From contig CANQUJ010000019.1 in assembly GCA_947627005.1 (NCBI GenBank), positions 1 through 36,325 on the forward strand: a DNA stretch of 36,325 nt, given 5' to 3'. Shown here piece after piece: positions 29,809 through 36,325 of this stretch (position 1 is the stretch's first letter; each line of letters begins with the position of its first letter). Under the pieces are notes generated by a model. The model was given only the letters and a program-made list of their open reading frames with translations, did no database searches and was not told where the DNA came from. The stretch comes from an uncultured Clostridia bacterium (GTDB lineage: Bacteria > Bacillota > Clostridia > Oscillospirales > Ruminococcaceae). The translations under genes and the position numbers were made by a program.

Positions 29809-31791
29809 ATGGCTGTAAAAAAAGAATACGGCAACGAGGCGATACGTTCGCTCAAAGGGGCGGACAGAGTCAGAAAGCGCCCCGCTGTCATCTTCGGGTC
29901 GGACGGGCTCGAGGGCTGCAAACACTCGGTCTTCGAGATCATTTCAAACTCTATCGACGAGGCGAGGCAGGGCTTCGGAAAGAGAATTTCGGTGACCAGA
30001 TATAGCGACTGCTCGGTAGAGGTCGAAGACCAGGGCCGCGGCTGCCCCGTCGACTTTAACAACGCCGAAAACCGCTACAACTGGGAGCTCGTTTATTGCG
30101 AGCTTTACGCCGGCGGAAAATACGACAACGTAGACGGCGGAAACTACGAATATTCCCTCGGGCTGAACGGCCTCGGCGCCTGCGCGACCCAGTACGCCTC
30201 GAAATATATGGACGTAGAGGTTTTTCGCGACGGATATAAATATAACCTCCACTTTGAAAAAGGAGAGAACATAGGCGGCCTTAAAAAAGAAGAGACCAAA
30301 AGCCGCAAGACCGGCACCAAGACCCGCTGGCTCCCGGACCTTGACGTTTTTACCGACATCGTCATCGAAAAAGAATATTTTTGCGACGTTTTAAAAAAGC
30401 AGTCGATAGTCAACCCGGGGATAGAATTTGTCTTGAAATATCAAGGCGACGACGGAAATTTCGAGACCTTTGAATACCGCTACGAAAACGGCATACTTGA
30501 TTACGTCAACGAAATTGTCGGACTCGACTATATAACCGCGCCCCGGCTTTGGACGGCAGAGCGCAAGGGCCGCGACCGCGACGATATGAACGAATATAAA
30601 GTAAAATACAACTTCGCTTTCGCTTTTTCAAAGACTGTCAAGCTTGCGGAATACTTCCACAATTCGAGCTTTTTGGAATACGGCGGCTCCACCGAAAAGG
30701 CGGTAAGGCAGGCGTTCACTTCTTACATCGACGGCTATTTGAAGTCTAACGGAAAATACCTTAAAAACGAGGCGAAGATAATCTACGCCGACATCGAGGA
30801 CTGCCTCGTTATGGTCTCGAGCTCGTTCTCGACCCAGACCTCTTACGAAAACCAGACCAAAAAGGCGATAAACAACCGCTTTATCTACGACGCCGCGGTG
30901 GAATTTTTAAAGCATCAGCTCGAGGTTTATTTCATCGAAAACCCCGACGACGCCGGCAAGATATGCGACAGAGTTCTTATTAACAAGCGCTCGCGCGAGT
31001 CGGCCGAAAAGACGAGAATCACCCAGAAAAAGCTATACGCCGAAAAGCTCGATATGGCGAATATGGTCAAAAAATTCGTCGACTGCCGCTCGAAAGACGT
31101 CGAGCGCCGCGAGCTTTATATAGTCGAGGGCGATTCGGCGCTCGGCTCGGTCAAACTTGCGCGAAACGCCGAATTTCAGGCGGTAATTCCCGTCAGAGGA
31201 AAGATTTTGAACTGCCTTAAAGCGAGCTATAACAAGATCTTCGAGAGCGAGATTATAACCGACCTTATGAAGGTCCTCGGCTGCGGTGTAGAGGTAAAAT
31301 CGTCGAAGAACAAGGACCTTTCGAGCTTTAACATCAACAATTTAAGGTGGTCGAAGATAGTCATCTGCACCGACGCGGACTACGACGGCTTCCAGATAAG
31401 AACCCTGATTTTGACGATGCTCTATACCCTCGCGCCGACTTTGATTGAGCAGGGCTTCGTATACATCGCGGAATCTCCGCTTTACGAGATAAACACCAAA
31501 GACCGCACCTATTTCGCCTATGACGAAACCGAGCGGGCGGACATTTTGAAGCAGATAGGCGGGCAGAAGTATACCATTCAGCGCTCTAAAGGTCTCGGCG
31601 AAAACGAGCCGGATATGATGAGCCTTACGACGATGAACCCCGAGACGCGCCGGCTTATAAAGGTCGGCCCGGACGAAGCCGAACACACCAAGTTTATGTT
31701 CGATATGCTTTTGGGGGACAACCTTTCGGCCCGAAAGGAATTTATCAACAACAACGGCCACGACTATTTGGACATGGCGGATATTAGTTAG
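29809..31791 (+). CDS. Divergent type IIA topoisomerase B subunit (ParE/GyrB-like)
   Basis: 660 residues from ATG 29809 (GAAAGGACGAAAGAA upstream). GHKL ATPase features: FEIISNSIDEA with Glu 43/Asn 47, EDQGRG with Asp 74, and the ATP-lid region, here EYSLGLNGLGACATQYAS where most GyrB/ParE read 'SGGLHGVG'. Toprim features: IVEGDSALG, RGKILN, and TDADYDG (usually DADVDG). C-terminal QRSKGLGENEPDMM is the family's 'YKGLGEM' block. No inserted domain. Forms the ATPase/Toprim half of a strand-passing enzyme with the following gene. Motif drift indicates a third, specialised or lineage-specific pair rather than housekeeping gyrase, but only genome context can show that. Confidence 0.85.
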   Translation: MAVKKEYGNEAIRSLKGADRVRKRPAVIFGSDGLEGCKHSVFEIISNSIDEARQGFGKRISVTRYSDCSVEVEDQGRGCPVDFNNAENRYNWELVYCELYAGGKYDNVDGGNYEYSLGLNGLGACATQYASKYMDVEVFRDGYKYNLHFEKGENIGGLKKEETKSRKTGTKTRWLPDLDVFTDIVIEKEYFCDVLKKQSIVNPGIEFVLKYQGDDGNFETFEYRYENGILDYVNEIVGLDYITAPRLWTAERKGRDRDDMNEYKVKYNFAFAFSKTVKLAEYFHNSSFLEYGGSTEKAVRQAFTSYIDGYLKSNGKYLKNEAKIIYADIEDCLVMVSSSFSTQTSYENQTKKAINNRFIYDAAVEFLKHQLEVYFIENPDDAGKICDRVLINKRSRESAEKTRITQKKLYAEKLDMANMVKKFVDCRSKDVERRELYIVEGDSALGSVKLARNAEFQAVIPVRGKILNCLKASYNKIFESEIITDLMKVLGCGVEVKSSKNKDLSSFNINNLRWSKIVICTDADYDGFQIRTLILTMLYTLAPTLIEQGFVYIAESPLYEINTKDRTYFAYDETERADILKQIGGQKYTIQRSKGLGENEPDMMSLTTMNPETRRLIKVGPDEAEHTKFMFDMLLGDNLSARKEFINNNGHDYLDMADIS

Positions 31792-31836
31792 AAGTTAGAA
31801 GATAGAAGTTAGAAGTTAGAAAATAGAAGATAGAAG
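31788..31836 (+). repeat. Seven tandem heptamers (T/A)TAGAA(G/A), starting in the ParE-like stop codon
   Basis: TTAGAAG, TTAGAAG, ATAGAAG, TTAGAAG, TTAGAAA, ATAGAAG, ATAGAAG lie end to end. The first supplies the TAG stop of the upstream gene. They fill most of the space up to the next ribosome site. Confidence 0.85.
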
Positions 31837-31850
31837 ACGGAGAGAACGAA

Positions 31851-34097
31851 ATGGCTAAAAAATCCAAAGACAAAGAACCCAAGCAGCCGAAGCTTTCGCA
31901 GCGGCAGGCCGACGCCTATATTCAGGGCGCGGGAACGGTAGTCGACGAGCCGATAACCATAACGCTTGAGAAAAACTATATGCCCTACGCGATGTCGGTC
32001 ATCGTTTCAAGGGCGTTCCCCGAGATCGACGGCTTTAAGCCCTCGCACCGCAAGCTTTTATATACGATGTATAAAATGGGGCTGCTGACCGGCCCGAGGA
32101 CCAAGTCGGCGAACATTGTCGGGCAGACGATGAAACTCAACCCCCACGGCGACCAGGCCATCTATGAGACGATGGTAAGGCTTGCGCGGGGAAACGAGGC
32201 GCTTTTGCACCCCTATATAGATTCAAAGGGCAACTTCGGCAAGGCGTATTCGAGCGATATGGCCTACGCCGCCTCGCGTTATACCGAGGCCAAGCTCGAG
32301 CCCATCTGCAACGAGCTTTTTGCGGATATAGACAAAAACACCGTAAATTTCGTCCCGAACTACGACAACACAATGCAAGAGCCGGAGCTTTTGCCGGTCA
32401 CTTTCCCTTCGATTTTGGTGAACTCCAACGTCGGCATAGGCGTTTCGATGGCGAGCGCGGTCTGCCCTTTTAACCTTAAAGAGCTTTGCGAGGCGACCGC
32501 CTCTCTTATCCGCGACCCCGACTTCGACGTTATGCAGACGATGAAAGGCCCCGACTTCCCCGGCGGCGGGTATATGATCTATGACGAAGACAAGCTTAGG
32601 CAGATATTCTCTACCGGCAGGGGAGCGGTCAAGGTCAGGGCGAAGTACAGCTACGACAAGGCCGCCAACTGTATCGAGATAACCGAGATTCCGCCGACAA
32701 CGACCGTCGAGGCGATAATCGAAAAGGTCATAGAGCTTGCTAAGGGCGGACTTAAAGAGATCGCTTATATCCGCGACGAGACCGACCTTGACGGCCTTAA
32801 GATCGCGATAGACCTTAAGCGCGGGGTCGACCCGGACGAGCTTATGAAAAAGCTATATAAGCTCACCCCGCTGCAGGACAGCTTTTCGGCCAACTTCAAT
32901 ATTTTGGTAAACGGCTACCCGAAGGTCCTGGGAGTCACCGACATTTTAAAGGAATGGATAAAATTCCGCGTCGGGTGCGTTAAGCGCCGCGTAAGCTTCG
33001 ACCTCGGCAAGAAAAAAGAGCGCCTCCACCTTTTGGAGGGCCTCGAAAAAATCCTCCTCGATATAGACAAGGCGATAAAAATAGTCCGCGAGACAGAGGA
33101 AGAGGCCGACGTCGTCCCGAACCTTATGATAGGCTTCTCGATCGACGAGATTCAGGCCGAATACGTCGCCGAAATAAAGCTTAGGCATTTAAACCGCGAG
33201 TATATCCTCAACCGCCTGAAAGACGTCGCAGACCTTACCGCCGAGATCGCCGACCTCGAGGGTGTTTTGGGCAGCGACAGAAAGATCAAGCTTATCATCA
33301 TCGACGAGCTAAAAAAAGTCGCCGAAAAATACGGCCAGCCCCGAAAGACCGAGATAATATACGTCGACGACGAGCCGGAGGTAAAGGCCGAGCCCGAGGT
33401 CGCCGACTATCCTTGCAGGCTTATTTTGACCCGCGGCGGCTACTTCAAGAAGATAACCCCGCAGTCCCTAAGAATGTCCGGCGAGCAGAAGGTCAAAGAA
33501 AACGACGTCGTCTCGCAGGAGATAGACCTTTCAAACCGCGCCGAGCTTCTGTTCTTTACCGATAACGCGAAGTGCTATAAGTCAAAGGCCGCCTCGTTCG
33601 CCGACTCTAAGGCGAGCGTTTTGGGCGATTTCATACCCGTCGCGCTTAAGTTTGAAGAGGGCGAGAACGTCGTCGGCATGGCCGCCACTCTCGACTATTC
33701 CGGCTGCCTTTTGTTCGTATATAAAAACGGCAAGGCCGCCAAAGTCCCGCTCGAATCCTATTCCACCGTCACCAACCGAAAGGTTCTTTTAAAGGCTTAT
33801 TCCGACAAGGCCGAGCTCGTCGCGATTTTGGATATAAAAGAGGGGAGCGACGTTATGCTGCGGTCCTCTAACGGCAGGGCGATAGTTTTTAACACCGGAA
33901 TGATCCTTCCTAAGTCGACGAGAGACACGCAGGGGGTTCAGGTCATGACCCTTAAGGCCGGCGCGAGCGTTGAAAGCGCCCACGTTTTGACCGAAGAGCA
34001 GGCCGCGGAATATTCCAAATACCGCACCAAAACCCTTCCGGCGGCGGGCCCGTTCGCAAAAGACGTCCCCGACCTCGACCAGATGTCGCTGATGTAA
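31851..34097 (+). CDS. Divergent type IIA topoisomerase A subunit (ParC/GyrA-like)
   Basis: 748 residues, ATG with CGGAGAG upstream. The breakage-reunion domain has DGFKPSHRKLLYTMYKMGL, KSANIVGQTMKLNPHGDQAI and the catalytic Tyr 144 in AASRYTEAKL. At the quinolone-contact positions it carries Gln 102 (usual Ser, HGDS) and Glu 106. Domain order continues with the coiled-coil tower (KKKERLHLLEGLEKILLDID) and a C-terminal beta-pinwheel with blades such as RLILTRGGYFKKI and LLFVYKNGKAAKVPL. No GyrA-box (QRRGGKG) seen, so decatenation-type (topo IV-like) action is more likely than supercoiling. Operon with the ParE-like gene; separated by the heptamer repeat. Confidence 0.87.
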   Translation: MAKKSKDKEPKQPKLSQRQADAYIQGAGTVVDEPITITLEKNYMPYAMSVIVSRAFPEIDGFKPSHRKLLYTMYKMGLLTGPRTKSANIVGQTMKLNPHGDQAIYETMVRLARGNEALLHPYIDSKGNFGKAYSSDMAYAASRYTEAKLEPICNELFADIDKNTVNFVPNYDNTMQEPELLPVTFPSILVNSNVGIGVSMASAVCPFNLKELCEATASLIRDPDFDVMQTMKGPDFPGGGYMIYDEDKLRQIFSTGRGAVKVRAKYSYDKAANCIEITEIPPTTTVEAIIEKVIELAKGGLKEIAYIRDETDLDGLKIAIDLKRGVDPDELMKKLYKLTPLQDSFSANFNILVNGYPKVLGVTDILKEWIKFRVGCVKRRVSFDLGKKKERLHLLEGLEKILLDIDKAIKIVRETEEEADVVPNLMIGFSIDEIQAEYVAEIKLRHLNREYILNRLKDVADLTAEIADLEGVLGSDRKIKLIIIDELKKVAEKYGQPRKTEIIYVDDEPEVKAEPEVADYPCRLILTRGGYFKKITPQSLRMSGEQKVKENDVVSQEIDLSNRAELLFFTDNAKCYKSKAASFADSKASVLGDFIPVALKFEEGENVVGMAATLDYSGCLLFVYKNGKAAKVPLESYSTVTNRKVLLKAYSDKAELVAILDIKEGSDVMLRSSNGRAIVFNTGMILPKSTRDTQGVQVMTLKAGASVESAHVLTEEQAAEYSKYRTKTLPAAGPFAKDVPDLDQMSLM

Positions 34098-34115
34098 AAA
34101 TCGGAGGTCTCCGCA

Positions 34116-34229
34116 ATGAAAATAATCGTCTCATACCACTTTGCGCTGACCTCTTTTTGCAATTCGGGGTTTTCGTTGAGATGTTTGAACGGTTTGAAGG
34201 CTGAAGGCCGGAAGATATGCCTATTTTGA
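34116..34229 (+). CDS. Possible 37-residue ORF after the ParC-like gene
   Basis: GGAGG (34103-34107) stands 8 nt before ATG 34116. The peptide MKIIVSYHFALTSFCNSGFS continues to TGA 34229 with three Cys in all. No family recognised; it may be a small gene or the head of a lost one. The rest of 34098-34348 holds only a promoter. Confidence 0.3.
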   Translation: MKIIVSYHFALTSFCNSGFSLRCLNGLKAEGRKICLF

Positions 34230-34267
34230 AAATCGCATGAAAAAGCTGTGAAATCCCCAAAATATGT

Positions 34268-34295
34268 TTGCATTTTCGGAAAATGGTGGTATACT
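34268..34295 (+). promoter_or_regulatory. Sigma-A promoter for the RING-finger gene
   Basis: TTGCAT (34268-34273), 16 nt, TATACT (34290-34295). Confidence 0.6.
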
Positions 34296-34348
34296 GTTTA
34301 TTAGCCGCCGTTTTGCCCGCGGCCATCTGATCAAACCGGAGGTTTATT

Positions 34349-35311
34349 ATGTCTAAATATATCGGTCAGTCCTGCGTTTCCTGCGGCTGCGTATTCAAAG
34401 AGGGCGACGAGATCGTCGTCTGCCCCGAATGTGGTTCGCCGTATCACCGCGAATGTTATAAAAACGAGGGCAGATGCGTCAACACGATTTTGCACGAAAC
34501 CGGCGAATCCTGGCAGCCGAGCCCTTTGCCCGGCGTCCGCTTTTCCGCCCCCTCTGTCGCCGACTCCGACGTAGTCTGCGCCAACTGCGGAACCAAAAAC
34601 CGCGCCGGAAGCGCCTTTTGCTCGGAATGTGGCGTGCCGCTCTCCGGCACAAGGCCGCCGTTTGAGCCCGGCCGCCAAGCCCAAACCGGTAACCCGGCCG
34701 GCCGCCCGTTCGGCGTTCCGCCGTTTTTGGGCTTCGGGTCGATCTCGAAAGAGACCGACGTCGACGGCAGCACCGTCGGCGACTATACCGCCTACGTCGG
34801 CGAAAACAAGGCGTATTACTACATCCCCAAGTTTTTAAGATTCGCCAAAAGCGGCTCTAAAATAAGCTTCAACTTCGCGGCGCTGTTCTTCCCGCATCTG
34901 TGGTTCGCATACCGCAAAATGCCGCTCTACGGCGCGATTATCTGGCTTGTCTCGATGATAACCTCTATCCCTTCGGTTATCGTTTTGGCGAAGGGCGAGG
35001 GCGCGGCGTTCGGCTTCGGCTTTGTCGCGATATACTATATCTGCTATATCATCAACAACCTTTTAAGGCTGTTCTGCGCGGTATTTTCAAATTACGTCTA
35101 CTACAAAAAGGCGAAGGCCGACGTTTCGCGGATAAAACAAAGTTCCGCCGACGAGGCCTCGCTTAAAACCTCTTTGGCCTCCGCTGGCGGAGTTTCGGAG
35201 AGAAACGTGTTCATCTTTATCGCGATATCCGTCGTCGTTTCGCTTGTCGCCGCGGCTTTCGTCGCTCCGTCGATCGCCTCGGGGCTGACTTCTTCCGGAA
35301 TGTCTCTTTAA
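34349..35311 (+). CDS. Prokaryotic RING-finger/zinc-ribbon membrane protein (DUF2628-like)
   Basis: 320 residues, ATG after CCGGAGG. Residues 9-36 give a treble-clef zinc site: Cys 9, 12, 25, 28, His 33, Cys 36 (CVSCGCVFKEGDEIVVCPEC then GSPYHREC), the Prok-RING pattern. A second zinc ribbon follows (CANCGTKNRAGSAFCSECG), then a Pro/Gly-rich linker. A C-terminal region with ISFNFAALFFPHLWFAYRKM and several hydrophobic helices looks like DUF2628. One further membrane helix lies near the end (FIFIAISVVVSLVAAAFV). The combination suggests a cytoplasmic zinc head on a membrane base, perhaps for protein-protein contacts. No ubiquitin-pathway genes are nearby and no activity can be claimed. Confidence 0.82.
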   Translation: MSKYIGQSCVSCGCVFKEGDEIVVCPECGSPYHRECYKNEGRCVNTILHETGESWQPSPLPGVRFSAPSVADSDVVCANCGTKNRAGSAFCSECGVPLSGTRPPFEPGRQAQTGNPAGRPFGVPPFLGFGSISKETDVDGSTVGDYTAYVGENKAYYYIPKFLRFAKSGSKISFNFAALFFPHLWFAYRKMPLYGAIIWLVSMITSIPSVIVLAKGEGAAFGFGFVAIYYICYIINNLLRLFCAVFSNYVYYKKAKADVSRIKQSSADEASLKTSLASAGGVSERNVFIFIAISVVVSLVAAAFVAPSIASGLTSSGMSL

Positions 35312-35340
35312 AAAGCTTAAAATAATTTCGCCCGGGGCAC

Positions 35341-35369
35341 TTGACAATTTTCTCTCGTTTTGATATACT
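35341..35369 (+). promoter_or_regulatory. Sigma-A promoter of rpsF-ssb
   Basis: TTGACA (35341-35346), 17 nt, TATACT (35364-35369). A small hairpin GTCCG/CGGAC (35385-35403) lies in the leader; it does not clearly match the known S6:S18 leader motif. Confidence 0.82.
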
Positions 35370-35426
35370 TCTAATGTTATCCTTGTCCGTGACAAACGCG
35401 GACTTAATCCAGAAGGAGGTGCAATT

Positions 35427-35720
35427 ATGGCAAAGATCAGCGGAAGCTACGAATCCATGGTAGTTTTTTCGGTGAAAAACGGCGACGAGGCGGTAGAGCC
35501 TTTGGTAGCCAAGTTCAAGAACCTGATCGAAGCTAACGCCGAGTTGACAAATATTGATGAATGGGGCAAGAGAAAGCTTGCATACGACATCAACTACGAG
35601 TCAGAGGGGTATTACGTTGTATTTAATTTCAACGCCAAGCCCGACTTCCCGGCAGAGCTTACCCGCGTTCTTAACATCACCGACGGCGTTCTTCGTTCCA
35701 TCGTTATTTCCAAGGACTGA
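35427..35720 (+). CDS. rpsF: 30S ribosomal protein S6
   Basis: 97 residues; AGAAGGAGGTG precedes ATG 35427. The fold-typical start SYESMVVFS, the middle IDEWGKRKLAYDINYESEGY and VLNITDGVLRSIV match bacterial S6. It binds 16S rRNA with S18 in the platform of the small subunit. ssb follows after 27 bp, the common Firmicutes order rpsF-ssb-rpsR. Confidence 0.97.
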   Translation: MAKISGSYESMVVFSVKNGDEAVEPLVAKFKNLIEANAELTNIDEWGKRKLAYDINYESEGYYVVFNFNAKPDFPAELTRVLNITDGVLRSIVISKD

Positions 35721-35747
35721 TGCGCTTGATCCGAAAGGGGAATTTCA

Positions 35748-36245
35748 ATGCTTAACAGAGTTATTTTGATGGGAAGGATCACTCAAGATCTCGAGCTTAG
35801 AACCACAGCCGGAGGGCAGAGCGTTCTTACCTTTAACATCGCGGTCGACCGCAACTTCGTCAAACAGGGCGAAGAGCGTCAGGCGGACTTCATTACCTGC
35901 GTCGCTTGGCGCCAGCAGGCGGAGTTTATCAACAGATATTTCTCCAAAGGAAGGCTTATCGCGATCGAAGGCAATCTTCGCTCAAGGACCTATGAAGACA
36001 AAAACGGGACAAAGCACTACGTCACCGAAGTTTTCGTAGACCAAGTTTCGTTTACCGGCGAGCGCGCCCAGCAGAACAGCGACGGCTACGGCTATCAATC
36101 CCGCGAGTCGGCGCAGCCCTCTTATCGCAGCGAAGCCCCCAAGCAGGAACAGCCCGCATACCGCGAGCCGGACAATAAGCCGATCTCGATCGGCGGGCTT
36201 GACGACTTCGAGGAAATACTCTCGGACGACGGAGTACCGTTCTAA
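35748..36245 (+). CDS. ssb: Single-stranded DNA-binding protein
   Basis: 165 residues, ATG after GAAAGGGGA. OB-fold: MLNRVILMGRITQDLELRTT, VLTFNIAVDRNF, ADFITCVAWRQQAEFINRYF and GRLIAIEGNLRSRTYEDKNG. A Gln/Ser/Pro-rich linker leads to the acidic tip ILSDDGVPF, which recruits partner proteins. Replication and repair protein, co-transcribed with rpsF. Confidence 0.97.
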   Translation: MLNRVILMGRITQDLELRTTAGGQSVLTFNIAVDRNFVKQGEERQADFITCVAWRQQAEFINRYFSKGRLIAIEGNLRSRTYEDKNGTKHYVTEVFVDQVSFTGERAQQNSDGYGYQSRESAQPSYRSEAPKQEQPAYREPDNKPISIGGLDDFEEILSDDGVPF

Positions 36246-36325
36246 TCACTGAAAGTCTAATGGTGTGATGTCAATAGTGCGATGATAAGAAATTTTCAAC
36301 AATGGACATCTAAAATCGGGCAAAG
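36246..36325 (+). other. Window end after ssb, no rpsR start seen
   Basis: The last 80 bp are AT-rich, unlike ssb, and do not begin with an S18-like frame. A frame from ATG 36281 (MIRNFQQWTSKIGQ) is open to the end but unassigned. Confidence 0.3.

Noticed and set aside
29338-30062. Antisense frames upstream of and into the ParE-like gene
   Set aside because: Arg-rich, low-quality translations of palindromic DNA and of the opposite strand of a clear gene.
35385-35403. S6:S18 autoregulatory leader motif
   Set aside because: Only a 5-bp stem is seen and the characteristic bulge and loop bases cannot be recognised.

Overview
The window looks like the chromosome of a spore-forming, mid-GC member of the Clostridia, probably a gut Oscillospirales-type lineage or a metagenome-assembled relative. 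Supporting genes are spoIVA, a SipL-like SPOCS/LysM protein, an alpha/beta-type small acid-soluble spore protein, PepF, RuvX, a DUF1292 protein and rpsF-ssb. Promoters are textbook sigma-A type (TTGACA, 17 nt, TATAAT). I saw no tRNA, rRNA or CRISPR array.

Layout. (1) 1-7.7 kb is a surface-polysaccharide locus: the end of an unknown gene, a helicase with seven helicase-associated repeats, an initiating sugar transferase, a hexapeptide acetyltransferase, a CDP-glycerol/ribitol-type phosphotransferase, an RpiB-like isomerase, a fragment of an IspD/TarI cytidylyltransferase, an unknown membrane protein and an NAD-dependent epimerase. Three runs of nine G lie in it, one in each of three reading frames. 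Other lesions are an amber codon, a truncation at an inverted repeat and a likely ATG-to-ACG start change. It reads as phase-variable, decaying or both. (2) 7.7-12.7 kb is an AT-richer accessory stretch: a sigma factor / membrane protein / ABC ATPase operon, a 5'-truncated DUF2075 ATPase and remnants of a mobilisation module. (3) 12.8-19.7 kb is core-like: SASP, a frameshifted flavin reductase, SDR, small membrane protein, PepF, lipoprotein esterase, a cluster of palindromes, ROK kinase and RuvX. (4) 19.9-21.3 kb has divergent strong promoters. One drives a roughly 420-nt leader with a string of mini-ORFs, each behind a similar purine-rich SD block, then a terminator-like hairpin and a small secreted acidic protein. 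(5) 21.4-24.5 kb is sipL-spoIVA. (6) 24.5-28.2 kb encodes an anchored TIM-barrel-like protein and only the D, E and A membrane subunits of an Rnf-like complex, with three of the four intramembrane Fe-S cysteines replaced. (7) 28.2-36.3 kb holds a MecA C-domain-like protein, Rpe, a large nested stem-loop element, a divergent ParE/ParC-like pair, a prokaryotic RING-finger membrane protein, and rpsF-ssb without a visible rpsR.

The most unusual items are the mini-ORF leader (20.45-20.87 kb), the poly-G tracts of the polysaccharide locus, the cofactor-poor Rnf-like trio, and the nested stem-loop element at 29.48-29.67 kb. Everything is read by eye; family names rest on motif recognition, not on searches.
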